A stretch of 64,000 nucleotides of DNA from Planctomycetota bacterium. GTDB taxonomy: Bacteria; Planctomycetota; Phycisphaerae; Tepidisphaerales; Tepidisphaeraceae. Below the pieces are notes generated by a model. The model saw nothing but the letters and a program-made list of their open reading frames with translations. It was not told the DNA's origin and ran no database searches. The stretch is from NCBI GenBank assembly GCA_038746835.1, contig JBCDKH010000001.1, positions 25,958 through 89,957 of the forward strand, in the 5' to 3' direction. The translations under genes were made by a program, and so were the position numbers. Shown piece after piece: positions 17,032-24,664 of the stretch (within the stretch, counting starts at the first letter, position 1; the number at the start of each line of letters is the position of its first letter).

Positions 17032-20000
17032 TCACGCGGAAGCCTCGTAGTGCTTCATCAGCAGGTTCCGCAGTGTCAAGAGCAGCGGCTCGGGCTCGAT
17101 GAACACCGCCGGGGGGCGGAAGTAGACGGTTTTGGCGTCGATGACGCGGAGGGTGCCGGGGGCGCCGGTGAGGGCTTGTTGGGCCTTGGTGGCGTCGCGC
17201 ACGGTCAGGACCACGTCGGGCTTCTTGCGGACGATGCTGTCGATGCCGAAGTGGCTGGCGAGGAGGCGGAGCTCGGTGAGGGCGTAGACGACTTCCATCT
17301 GCCGCGGGGCCTCTCCAAACGCGTCGGCGACGTCTTGCTTCAGGCGGCCGATCTCTTCGACGCTTGTGCAGCGCGTCAGCCGGCGGTAGAGGTCCATCCG
17401 CTGGCGGTCGTTCTGGACGTACGTCTTGGGGATGAACGCGGCGATGTCGATTTCGACGTGCGCCTCGGGGCGTGTCGGGTTCGGCTCGTCCTTGAGCTGC
17501 CGGGTCGCGTCTTCGAGGAGCTGGCAGTACATCTCGTAGCCGACGGCGGCGATGTGGCCGGACTGTTCGGGGCCGAGGATGTTGCCGGCACCGCGCAGTT
17601 CCAGGTCGCGCATCGCGATCTTGAAGCCGCTGCCGAGGTGGCTGAACTCTTCGATCGCCTTGAGGCGTTTGGCGGCGACTTCGGTGAGGACGCGGTCCTG
17701 CGGCAGGAGCAGGTAGCAGTACGCCCGGTGCTTGTACCGTCCGACGCGGCCGCGAAGCTGGTGCAGCTCGCTCAGGCCGAACCGGTCGGCCCCGTTGATG
17801 AGCATCGTGTTCGCGTTCGGGATGTCGAGGCCACTCTCGATGATCGTCGTGCTGACGAGGATGTCCGCTTCGTGGCGGATGAACTTGAGCATGACGCTCT
17901 CGAGCGTGTCGCCGTCCATCTGGCCGTGGCCGATGACGATCTTGGCGTCGGGCACGAGCCGCTGGATCATCGCGGCCTGCTCCTCGATGTCGTAGACCTT
18001 GTTGTGGACGTAGTAGATCTGCCCGCCCCGCTGCATCTCGCGGACGATGGCGAGCTTGATCCGCTCTTCCTCGAAGCTCATGACTTCGGTGACGATCGCG
18101 CGTCGGTCTTGTGGCGGCGTGGTGAGGCTGCTGATGTCGCGTAGGCCGACCATGCCCATGTGGAGCGTCCGCGGAATGGGCGTGGCGGACATCGTGAGCA
18201 CGTCGACCTGGGTGCGGAGCGTTTTGAGTTTTTCCTTGTGCGTGACGCCGAAGCGCTGTTCTTCGTCGACGATGACGAGGCCGAGGTCTTTGAACTTGAT
18301 GTCCTTGCCGAGCAGCTTGTGCGTGCCGATGACGATGTCAACGTCGCCGCTGTCCATCCAGCCGAGGATTTCCTTGGTCTGCTTGGTCGACTTGAAGCGT
18401 GAGAGCGATTCGATGGCGAACGGGAAGTCGGCCATCCGTTCCTTGAACGAGCGTTCGTGTTGCTCGGCGAGGACGGTGGTCGGCACGAGGACGGCGACCT
18501 GCTTGCCCGCCTCGACGGCTTTGAACGCGGCCCGCATGGCGAGTTCGGTTTTGCCATAGCCGACGTCGCCGCAGAGCAGGCGGTCCATCGGCCGGGGCTG
18601 GGTCATGTCGCCCTTGATCTCGTCGGCGGCGGTGACCTGGTCGTCGGTCGGCGTGTATGGGAACTCTTCTTCGAACTCCTGCTGCCAGTCGCTGTCGGCC
18701 GGGAACGGGTGACCGGTCTGGGCGGCGCGCTTGGCCTGGACTTCGAGCAGCTCGGCCGCCATGTCCATGACGGCTTCGGCGACCTTTTCCTTCTGCTTGT
18801 CCCACAGGTTGCCGCCGAGCTTGGAGAGCGTCGGGTGTCCGCTGAAGCCGCCGACGTACTTCTGGACGAGGTTGATCCGGCTCGCCGGCACGTAGAGCGC
18901 GGCCTGTTCTGCGAAGCGGAGCGTGAGGAACTCTTCGGTCTTGCCCTCCTTTTCCATCGTCTGCATGCCGGTGAACTTGGCGATGCCGTGGGCGACGTGG
19001 ACGACGTAGTCACCAACATTGAGATCGAGGAACGAGTCGATCTGCTTGGTCGCGACACCCTTGTTCTTGACGCGGCGGCGAAGCTCGTAGCGGTGGAAGA
19101 GCTCGTGGTGACCGAGGAGCAGAAAGCTTGAAGCTTGAAGCTTGAAGCTTGAAGAGTCGGAATCTGAGCCTTCAAGCTTCAAGCTTCCATCTTCAAGCTT
19201 TCCGGCCTTTCGTCCCCAAACAAACCCTCGGTGCAGGTAGCCGACCGGCGTGTCGATGCGGGTGGACGCGTCGGTCTCGACGCCTTCGAGCATGTCGCGC
19301 AGTCGCTTCTGCTCGCCGGTGTTTTGGCAGAAGACGGTCGCGTGCTGGGTCTTGCTGGTCTCGACCAGTTCCGCAAGCGCTGCCTTGGGTTCCGTTTCGA
19401 ACTTCTGCAGGCTGTTCACCGGCAGCTTGATTCGTTCAGCGTCCGCCTTCTCGCGCACGAGTGAGACGCCGCCGTCGAATTGGCTGGCCTCGATCGTCGG
19501 GCGGTCGCCGATGAGCTTGAGGACGCTGGCCAGCGGGTAAAGCCCGCGGGCATCCGGGGCACGGGTCAGGTAGGCCTTGGCCTGCTCGGCGATCTCCATC
19601 GGCGCCCACAGGAAGACGGCCGCGTCGTCGGCGACGTAGCTGAGCGGACTGGTCGTGCCGGCTTCGTCGAGTCGGCCCTTGAGGTCGGGGATTTCGAGGA
19701 AGTCGATCGGCCCTTCGCTGCCGAGCGTGTCGATGTTGAACCGCTTGATCGTCTCGACTTGATCGCCGAAGAAATCGATCCGCACCGGCAGGCCGATTTG
19801 CATGAGGCCGGAGTCGTCGGCCGCGTCGAACTTGCCGGGCAGGTAGACGTCGACGATGCCGCCACGCACCGCGAAGTCGCCGGGGACCTCGACTTGGTCG
19901 AGCCGGTTGTAGCCGTGGTCGCTGAGCCAGACGATGAGTTTCTCGGGCTCGATCTCCTGCCCGGCCCGCAGTGCAAAGAGCAGATGCTTCAACTCGCCGG

Positions 20001-20460
20001 GCTCTGGCACGGCTTGCATGAGCGCTTGGATCGGGGCGACGAGAAAGTCGGGCCGCTGCTTGTTGTCCGCCAGCTTGCCGAGGAGCTTCATGCGGTCGGC
20101 GACGAGTTCCTCGCTCGCGTTGCCGAGCCCGCCGGCTGTCTCCAACGCCACGAGCACCTCGGGCCGCGAACCGGCGAAGAGCTCGACGTCGTCGGCCAGG
20201 TCGTCGGCTTCGTCGGTGTGACCGCAGACGAGCAGGACCGGGCGTTCGGCATGACGGCCGACCGCTGCTGCGGCGAGGGCGACGCTGCTGCCCCACAGGC
20301 CGCTGACCATCGTGGTGGAGCCGTCGGTGACGCTGTCCGCCAGTTCGTGCAGCTCGTCGGTCGCCATGAGCTGCCGAATCACATCGGCCGGGACGGGTGA
20401 GCCACCGGTGGCACGGGAACGCCGCGGTTTTGTCTCGGGTCTGTCGGCAACGGCTACCAC
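17032..20460 (-). CDS. mfd: Transcription-repair coupling factor Mfd
   Basis: A 1142-residue DNA translocase that removes stalled RNA polymerase and recruits UvrA. In order: UvrB-like N-terminal region (about 50-400), RNA polymerase-interacting CarD-like domain (about 460-530, VGDYVVHVAHGIAKF), helicase motor with Walker A LCGDVGYGKTELAM and the DEEQRFG box, and the C-terminal TRCF domain. An unusual insert at about residues 420-446 is encoded by a palindromic AAGCTTGAA repeat (19123-19202) placed in frame between the UvrB-like region and the polymerase-binding domain. The start is a GTG at 20460; an ATG about 30 codons later is an alternative. Confidence 0.96.
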   Translation of the reverse strand: MVAVADRPETKPRRSRATGGSPVPADVIRQLMATDELHELADSVTDGSTTMVSGLWGSSVALAAAAVGRHAERPVLLVCGHTDEADDLADDVELFAGSRPEVLVALETAGGLGNASEELVADRMKLLGKLADNKQRPDFLVAPIQALMQAVPEPGELKHLLFALRAGQEIEPEKLIVWLSDHGYNRLDQVEVPGDFAVRGGIVDVYLPGKFDAADDSGLMQIGLPVRIDFFGDQVETIKRFNIDTLGSEGPIDFLEIPDLKGRLDEAGTTSPLSYVADDAAVFLWAPMEIAEQAKAYLTRAPDARGLYPLASVLKLIGDRPTIEASQFDGGVSLVREKADAERIKLPVNSLQKFETEPKAALAELVETSKTQHATVFCQNTGEQKRLRDMLEGVETDASTRIDTPVGYLHRGFVWGRKAGKLEDGSLKLEGSDSDSSSFKLQASSFLLLGHHELFHRYELRRRVKNKGVATKQIDSFLDLNVGDYVVHVAHGIAKFTGMQTMEKEGKTEEFLTLRFAEQAALYVPASRINLVQKYVGGFSGHPTLSKLGGNLWDKQKEKVAEAVMDMAAELLEVQAKRAAQTGHPFPADSDWQQEFEEEFPYTPTDDQVTAADEIKGDMTQPRPMDRLLCGDVGYGKTELAMRAAFKAVEAGKQVAVLVPTTVLAEQHERSFKERMADFPFAIESLSRFKSTKQTKEILGWMDSGDVDIVIGTHKLLGKDIKFKDLGLVIVDEEQRFGVTHKEKLKTLRTQVDVLTMSATPIPRTLHMGMVGLRDISSLTTPPQDRRAIVTEVMSFEEERIKLAIVREMQRGGQIYYVHNKVYDIEEQAAMIQRLVPDAKIVIGHGQMDGDTLESVMLKFIRHEADILVSTTIIESGLDIPNANTMLINGADRFGLSELHQLRGRVGRYKHRAYCYLLLPQDRVLTEVAAKRLKAIEEFSHLGSGFKIAMRDLELRGAGNILGPEQSGHIAAVGYEMYCQLLEDATRQLKDEPNPTRPEAHVEIDIAAFIPKTYVQNDRQRMDLYRRLTRCTSVEEIGRLKQDVADAFGEAPRQMEVVYALTELRLLASHFGIDSIVRKKPDVVLTVRDATKAQQALTGAPGTLRVIDAKTVYFRPPAVFIEPEPLLLTLRNLLMKHYEASA
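19123..19202. repeat. Palindromic AAGCTTGAA repeat inside mfd
   Basis: The left part has four tandem 9-bp AAGCTTGAA units; after a short GTCGGAATCTGAGCC centre the right part has CTTCAAGCTT units in the opposite orientation. The 80-bp element can fold as a hairpin and keeps the mfd frame open, adding about 27 Ser/Leu/Lys-rich residues. Confidence 0.85.
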
Positions 20461-20512
20461 CGGCGAGGGTAGCGCTGCGACAGGAAGTAGTGGGTTGCAA
20501 CCACAAACGAAA

Positions 20513-20536
20513 GAAACCCGGCGAGGGCCGGGTTTC
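20513..20536 (-). terminator. Terminator of the RRM gene
   Basis: A perfect 10-bp stem GAAACCCGGC/GCCGGGTTTC with a 4-base loop. It is followed on the minus strand by TTTCGTTTG and lies 30 bp after the RRM stop codon. It also separates that gene from mfd. Confidence 0.75.
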
Positions 20537-20565
20537 GATCAGGTTGTGCGAATCGGTTTGTGGGC

Positions 20566-21054
20566 TTAGTAGCGATCTCGGCCACCGTCGCGGTCGCCGT
20601 AGCCACCGCCGCCACCACCACCGCCGTAGCCGCCGCCACCGCCGCGTCGGCCACCGCCGCCACCGCCGTAGCCGCCACCACCACCGCGTCGGCCACCACC
20701 GCCGCCGCCGCCGGAGCCGCCGCCACCACCGCCACCGCGGTAGCCGCCACCACCACCGCCGCCGCAGCCGCGGTAGCCACCACCACCGCCGCCACCGCCA
20801 CGGGGACGTTCCTCACGAGGGGCAGCCTCGTTGACCTTCAGGTTTCGGCCGTCCAGCGGCTTGCCGTCGGTGCCTTCGATGGCGGCCTTGGCCTCCTCGT
20901 CATTGTTCATGGTGACGAAGGCGAAGCCGCGGCTGCGGCCCGTCTCGCGGTCACGCGCCAGAAAAACGTCATCCACGGTGCCGTACTCGCCGAAAAGGCT
21001 CATGAGTTCGGGCTCCTCGGAGCGGTAGGGAAGATTGCCTACAAACAGTCGCAT
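20566..21054 (-). CDS. Glycine-rich RNA-binding protein (single RRM)
   Basis: A 162-residue protein with one RNA recognition motif: RNP2 LFVGNL near residue 3 and RNP1 RGFAFVTM near 43, then about 80 residues consisting almost only of Gly with Arg/Tyr (RRGGGGGYGGG type). This layout is shared by bacterial and plant cold-induced RNA-binding proteins; the tail is probably disordered and RNA-interacting or prone to condensation. Its GGN codons make the plus strand a long run of CCGCCACC. It is divergent from the aldolase gene. Confidence 0.92.
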   Translation of the reverse strand: MRLFVGNLPYRSEEPELMSLFGEYGTVDDVFLARDRETGRSRGFAFVTMNNDEEAKAAIEGTDGKPLDGRNLKVNEAAPREERPRGGGGGGGGYRGCGGGGGGGYRGGGGGGGSGGGGGGGRRGGGGGYGGGGGGRRGGGGGYGGGGGGGGYGDRDGGRDRY

Positions 21055-21491
21055 CAGAATCTCGCAGTCAGAATCAGGCCGAAGCCTCGGCCGTGGGATC
21101 GGACCGGTTCACGCCGGCCGAACGTTGTCGCTGAAGGTCGTCACGCGAAGTACCAAGCCGTCGACACGCACCCGATGGGTGGTCCCGAAGCATCTGGATC
21201 ATCACGTCAGAGGGCGAGGCGAACGAGTCGACGAGCGACAGATACCTCGGCCGGGCGAATCCTCGGGCAAACGAACGATCGGGCGCAGGCGATTCGCCGG
21301 GCAGATCTCGAACAGTCCAACAGGCACCGTGCCCGCCGGGGCCGGCAGTCTAGCGGCAATGCCGATCGAAGTCGCCTGCTTTCCCACATCGACACATCCC
21401 AACCTCTGCGACTGCCGAGCGGCGCGATCTGTCGCAAGCGACAAGCAGCAGCAGCGCTTGCACCGCGCGCCACGATCGCTAGCGTCCGGTC
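21055..21491. other. Intergenic region between divergent RRM and aldolase genes
   Basis: 437 bp without a gene I can support. It must contain the promoters of both neighbours. A GGCCGAGGCTTCGGCC-like hairpin lies near 21080-21096, in the 5' leader of the RRM gene. The open frames that cross the region are continuations of shadow frames. Confidence 0.5.
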
Positions 21492-22502
21492 ATGCCACTC
21501 ATGACCACCAAGCCGATGTTCGACCTCGCCTACGAAGGCGGCTTCGCCGTCGGCGCGTTCAATGTCAACAACATGGAGCTCGCGCAGTCGATCATCGACG
21601 CCTGCGTGGCCGAAAAATCGCCCTGCATCCTGCAGATTTCCAAGGGTGCCCGCGCCTATGCGAACATCGTCTACCTCAAGCACATCATCGACGCCGCCGT
21701 CAAGGAGAACCCCGAGGTTCCGATCGCCATCCACTGCGATCACGGCGACACGGTCGAGCTCATCAAGGAGTGCATCAGCGACGGCTATACGTCGGTCATG
21801 ATTGACGGCAGCCACCATGAGTATGACCACAACGTCAGCCTCACCAAGGAGGCCGTCGATGTCGCCCACGAGCACGGCGTGGTCGTCGAGGCGGAACTCG
21901 GCATGCTCGGCGGCATCGAAGAAGACGTCATCGGCCTCGACGCCGAGGAGTACCAGAAGAATCTCGACAAGTTCCTGACCGACCCCGAAGAAGCGAAGGA
22001 TTTTTACGAGAAGACCGGCATCGACAGCCTGGCGGTCGCCATTGGCACCAGCCACGGCGCGTACAAGTTCAAGCACGAGGCGGTGCTGGCGTTCGACCGG
22101 ATCGAGCAGATCATGAAGACCTGCCCCGGCCTGCCGCTGGTCATGCACGGCAGCTCGAGCGTGCCGCAGGAGTTCGTCGAGCTGGTCAACAAGTACGGCG
22201 GCAACATGCCCAACGCCAAGGGCGTCCCCGAGGATCAGATCGCCAAGGCCGTCCGCGAGTACGGCGTGTGCAAGGTGAACATCGACACGGACTTGCGCCT
22301 CGCAATGACCGCCAAGATTCGCGAGGTCTTCGTGACCAAGCCCGAGGAGTTCGACCCCCGCAAGTACCTCGGCCCAGCCCGCGAGGCCATTACCGAGATG
22401 GTGAAGCGCAAGCTCCACATGCTCAACAGCGCCGGCAAGAGCGACGAGGTCGTCGCCAAGTGGGACAGCCTCGGCAAGCCGATGCCGAAGTACTACAGCT
22501 GA
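21492..22502 (+). CDS. fba: Class II fructose-bisphosphate aldolase
   Basis: Zinc-dependent cleavage of fructose-1,6-bisphosphate to DHAP and glyceraldehyde-3-phosphate in glycolysis and gluconeogenesis. The 336-residue protein shows the zinc ligands in IHCDHGD, GTSHGAYKF and VMHGSSSVP, and the FNVNNME start of the barrel. The length and the absence of the long inserts of the E. coli type place it with the shorter GatY/Fba-like or archaeal-like subgroup, which can also use tagatose bisphosphate. There is no adjacent glycolytic gene. A clear terminator follows. Confidence 0.93.
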   Translation: MPLMTTKPMFDLAYEGGFAVGAFNVNNMELAQSIIDACVAEKSPCILQISKGARAYANIVYLKHIIDAAVKENPEVPIAIHCDHGDTVELIKECISDGYTSVMIDGSHHEYDHNVSLTKEAVDVAHEHGVVVEAELGMLGGIEEDVIGLDAEEYQKNLDKFLTDPEEAKDFYEKTGIDSLAVAIGTSHGAYKFKHEAVLAFDRIEQIMKTCPGLPLVMHGSSSVPQEFVELVNKYGGNMPNAKGVPEDQIAKAVREYGVCKVNIDTDLRLAMTAKIREVFVTKPEEFDPRKYLGPAREAITEMVKRKLHMLNSAGKSDEVVAKWDSLGKPMPKYYS

Positions 22503-22543
22503 GGCAGGCGAAGCCGGCGACCTCTTCAACCCCGACTGACCAG

Positions 22544-22577
22544 CCGCCCCACTCTCGTGGGGCGGTTCTCTTTTGTT
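22544..22577 (+). terminator. Rho-independent terminator of fba
   Basis: CCGCCCCA pairs with TGGGGCGG around a 6-base loop, followed by TTCTCTTTTGTT. It starts 42 bp after the aldolase stop. Confidence 0.85.
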
Positions 22578-22630
22578 CCATTATCCGGGCCACCAAGTCT
22601 CGCCAGCTCGAGCGAAGCGCAGTGAAAGAC

Positions 22631-22652
22631 GGCACCCGCAAGAGCGGGTGCC
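22631..22652 (-). terminator. Terminator of the second pilin-like gene
   Basis: A perfect 9-bp stem GGCACCCGC/GCGGGTGCC with a 4-base loop. On the minus strand it is followed by GTCTTTC and lies about 30 bp downstream of the pilin-like stop codon. Confidence 0.7.
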
Positions 22653-22682
22653 GTCGGTAGTGAAGCCGGTCAGGCCTCGGAA

Positions 22683-23870
22683 CTAGATGCCGCGATCGAG
22701 ATCGATGTTGGCCGGGAGCTTGATGCGGTAGAACGAGCGCTTGAACTCGGTCTCGGCATAGTCCTCACCAGCCGGGTGAGCGACCTTCGGGCTCCAGGCG
22801 AGCGACTGCACGCTGCCATCGGCGAAGGCGACGTTGGCTCGCGTATCACCAAGCTGGCGAAAGCGGAGGTTGCCCGCCGGGAGAATGTAGAAGCTGAAGC
22901 TGTTGTTCGTCGGGTTGATCGCAACGGCCTGTGAGTTGGACAGGTCGTAATTGTCGTCTCCGATGAAGAAGCCGGGGCGCGGGTAGTGCACACTCAGTTC
23001 GTCGTTGTACGACTCGTAGTCGGGCGAGCCCGGAGGAGCGTCGACGGCGTCGCGATAGCGGGAGCGCTGCCCAAACGGACCCGATCCGTAGCTCGGGAAG
23101 TCGCCAAAGCCATCCATGTCGATGAAGCTGATGGCGTAGGACGTGAGCCATGCCCGCGTCGCCCAATCAGGCAGGTTGAAATATGTCGGCGTGTCCCAGA
23201 AAAGTGCATTGTCCGCAAACAGCTGACCTGCCTTGGCCGGGTATGGAATGCCTTGAACCTTCACCGCACCGGTTGGTGCTTTAAACGGGATGAAGTTCAC
23301 CGCACCACCGGCACCGTCACTTCCGTCGAGTCCGAAGGTCTCGCTCCGGATATCAGGCATGACCGTCGGGTTTGCGGCGTAGCTGACCACACCTCCTTGA
23401 GACCCGAGTTCGACAGACGGACAGAGGAACGACTCGCCGACTTTGTTGCGACGCTCGTTGTCCAGAACGGCAGGAAGCGGCCACAGCTCAGGACCCAGGT
23501 CAGAAGCGCCCATGTAGTCGCTGAGCAGCGTGACCCACGTCACGAACGGTCGCGAGGTCGTACCGGCGGCGTAGCCCTGTTCCGGCCCGACCGGCTTCGG
23601 CACGGTAACGCCCCACAGAATCGACGACTGGTAGGCAAGGCCGTGCGGGGCGGTCTGCTGGTTGTCGGTCATGTAGCCGACGAAGGCAGTCGCGATCTGC
23701 CGCTGGTTTGCAGCGGAGGCGACCGACCGGGCAGAAGACTGGGCACGGCTGAGGGTCGGCAGCAAGATGCCGACAAGAAGTGCGATGATGCCGATGACGA
23801 CGAGCAGCTCCACGAGGGTGAAGCCTCGCAGGCGGCGGCGGGAGGATCGGATTTCGGAAGACATGAGCAT
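22683..23870 (-). CDS. Prepilin-type protein with H-X9-DG-like C-terminus
   Basis: A 395-residue pseudopilin-like protein of a type expanded in planctomycetes. The leader ends RRLRG and is followed by [18 protein letters not shown] (prepilin peptidase site and helix). A large extracytoplasmic domain follows. Near the C-terminus ANVAFADGSVQSL is the planctomycete H-X9-DG-type motif, with Asn in the His position. Its role in planctomycete secretion or the cell envelope is not established. Two in-frame ATGs lie at 23870 and 23864; a TGGA just upstream fits the second slightly better. The terminator at 22631 ends the unit. Confidence 0.9.
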   Translation of the reverse strand: MLMSSEIRSSRRRLRGFTLVELLVVIGIIALLVGILLPTLSRAQSSARSVASAANQRQIATAFVGYMTDNQQTAPHGLAYQSSILWGVTVPKPVGPEQGYAAGTTSRPFVTWVTLLSDYMGASDLGPELWPLPAVLDNERRNKVGESFLCPSVELGSQGGVVSYAANPTVMPDIRSETFGLDGSDGAGGAVNFIPFKAPTGAVKVQGIPYPAKAGQLFADNALFWDTPTYFNLPDWATRAWLTSYAISFIDMDGFGDFPSYGSGPFGQRSRYRDAVDAPPGSPDYESYNDELSVHYPRPGFFIGDDNYDLSNSQAVAINPTNNSFSFYILPAGNLRFRQLGDTRANVAFADGSVQSLAWSPKVAHPAGEDYAETEFKRSFYRIKLPANIDLDRGI

Positions 23871-24018
23871 TCCAGTAAAATTGCGAATTACGAGCCAAAA
23901 GCAACTTCAGACGCCGGAATTCGCCGGCGACCGAAACGCACGCCCACCCACGCTCTTGGCGTGATCGGGCTCTGGGTCACCATTTCGCCCCACGTCATCG
24001 CTGGGTTCAATGCGGGCC

Positions 24019-24044
24019 AAAAAAAGTTGCCCAGATGCAACTTT
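24019..24044. promoter_or_regulatory. AAAGTTGC inverted repeat between divergent genes
   Basis: AAAGTTGC (24023-24030) and GCAACTTT (24037-24044) form a perfect 8-bp inverted repeat with a 6-bp spacer, preceded by a run of A. A third GCAACTT lies near 23900, next to the minus-strand pilin start. It may be an operator or the end of an unseen transcript; there is no direct evidence which. Confidence 0.4.
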
Positions 24045-24168
24045 CTTCGCATCCAGAAGTCCCCGGCACCGCGAAGCCGCGTCATCTCGCCGTTGCGTCG
24101 CGGCATCTGGCTCGGCTAGGCTGCGCTCACCCGCTCTGAAGAGCACTCACACTTCAACAGGACTCACC

Positions 24169-24588
24169 ATGAAGACCCGACTCGCACTGCTTTCGATCCC
24201 TGCCGTCGCTGCTGTCGCCGCCGCCGCTGTCGTCGGTTTTGCTCCCGCTCCGTCCGGTGACGTTGCCGCTCCTGCACCGACCGAAATGATCGCTGCTGGA
24301 ACGCTCAAGGGCAAGGTGATCACGAAAGCCGGCGAACCAGCCGAGCGAGTGTCTGTCCGAGTCTTCGGACAGGTCATTGGCGGCATGCCCGTCGATGGCG
24401 ACGTGGAGCTTCGCAAGCCCACGAAGGAAGTCCGAACCGACGCCAACGGAAACTTCAACATGCCCGGCCTCGCGGCTGCACGCTACCGCGTCGAGGCAGG
24501 AACCCGTGGCGGCGAAGAGGGTTACTTCCGCAAGACCGTCGGCATCAAGGCCGGCGAGGTGACGGAGATGGAAATCAAGCTCCGCTGA
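24169..24588 (+). CDS. Small exported protein with carboxypeptidase regulatory-like fold
   Basis: 139 residues. The first 25 are a signal peptide or membrane anchor (MKTRLALLSIPAVAAVAAAA). Residues 45-139 form a single transthyretin-like beta domain: GTLKGKVITKAGEPAERVSV, NGNFNMPGLAAARYRVEAGT and EMEIKLR match the carboxypeptidase regulatory-like pattern (G-x-V-x-D-x-x-G-x-P, then G-x-F-x-x-x-x-L-x-x-G-x-Y). Such domains act as structural or binding modules at the cell surface. The ATG at 24169 is chosen because it begins the signal peptide. The gene stands alone with its own terminator. Confidence 0.8.
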   Translation: MKTRLALLSIPAVAAVAAAAVVGFAPAPSGDVAAPAPTEMIAAGTLKGKVITKAGEPAERVSVRVFGQVIGGMPVDGDVELRKPTKEVRTDANGNFNMPGLAAARYRVEAGTRGGEEGYFRKTVGIKAGEVTEMEIKLR

Positions 24589-24614
24589 GTTCGCCGCCGA
24601 TCATCACGGTGCAC

Positions 24615-24654
24615 GAGCCCCGAGGCAGTCGTTGCTTCGGGGCTTCTCTTTTTT
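24615..24654 (+). terminator. Rho-independent terminator
   Basis: A 12-bp stem AGCCCCGAGGCA/TGCTTCGGGGCT (one G-T pair) followed by TCTCTTTTTT. It ends the small exported protein gene and lies just before the convergent sigma factor gene. Confidence 0.9.
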
Positions 24655-24664
24655 CGGCCGCGTT

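Noticed and set aside
20566..20800. CCGCCACC tandem repeat as a separate repeat element
   Set aside because: It is simply the complement of Gly codons in the tail of the RRM protein.
21207..22529. 440-codon minus-strand frame opposite the aldolase
   Set aside because: It is the complement of a well-conserved aldolase gene and has no recognisable motif.
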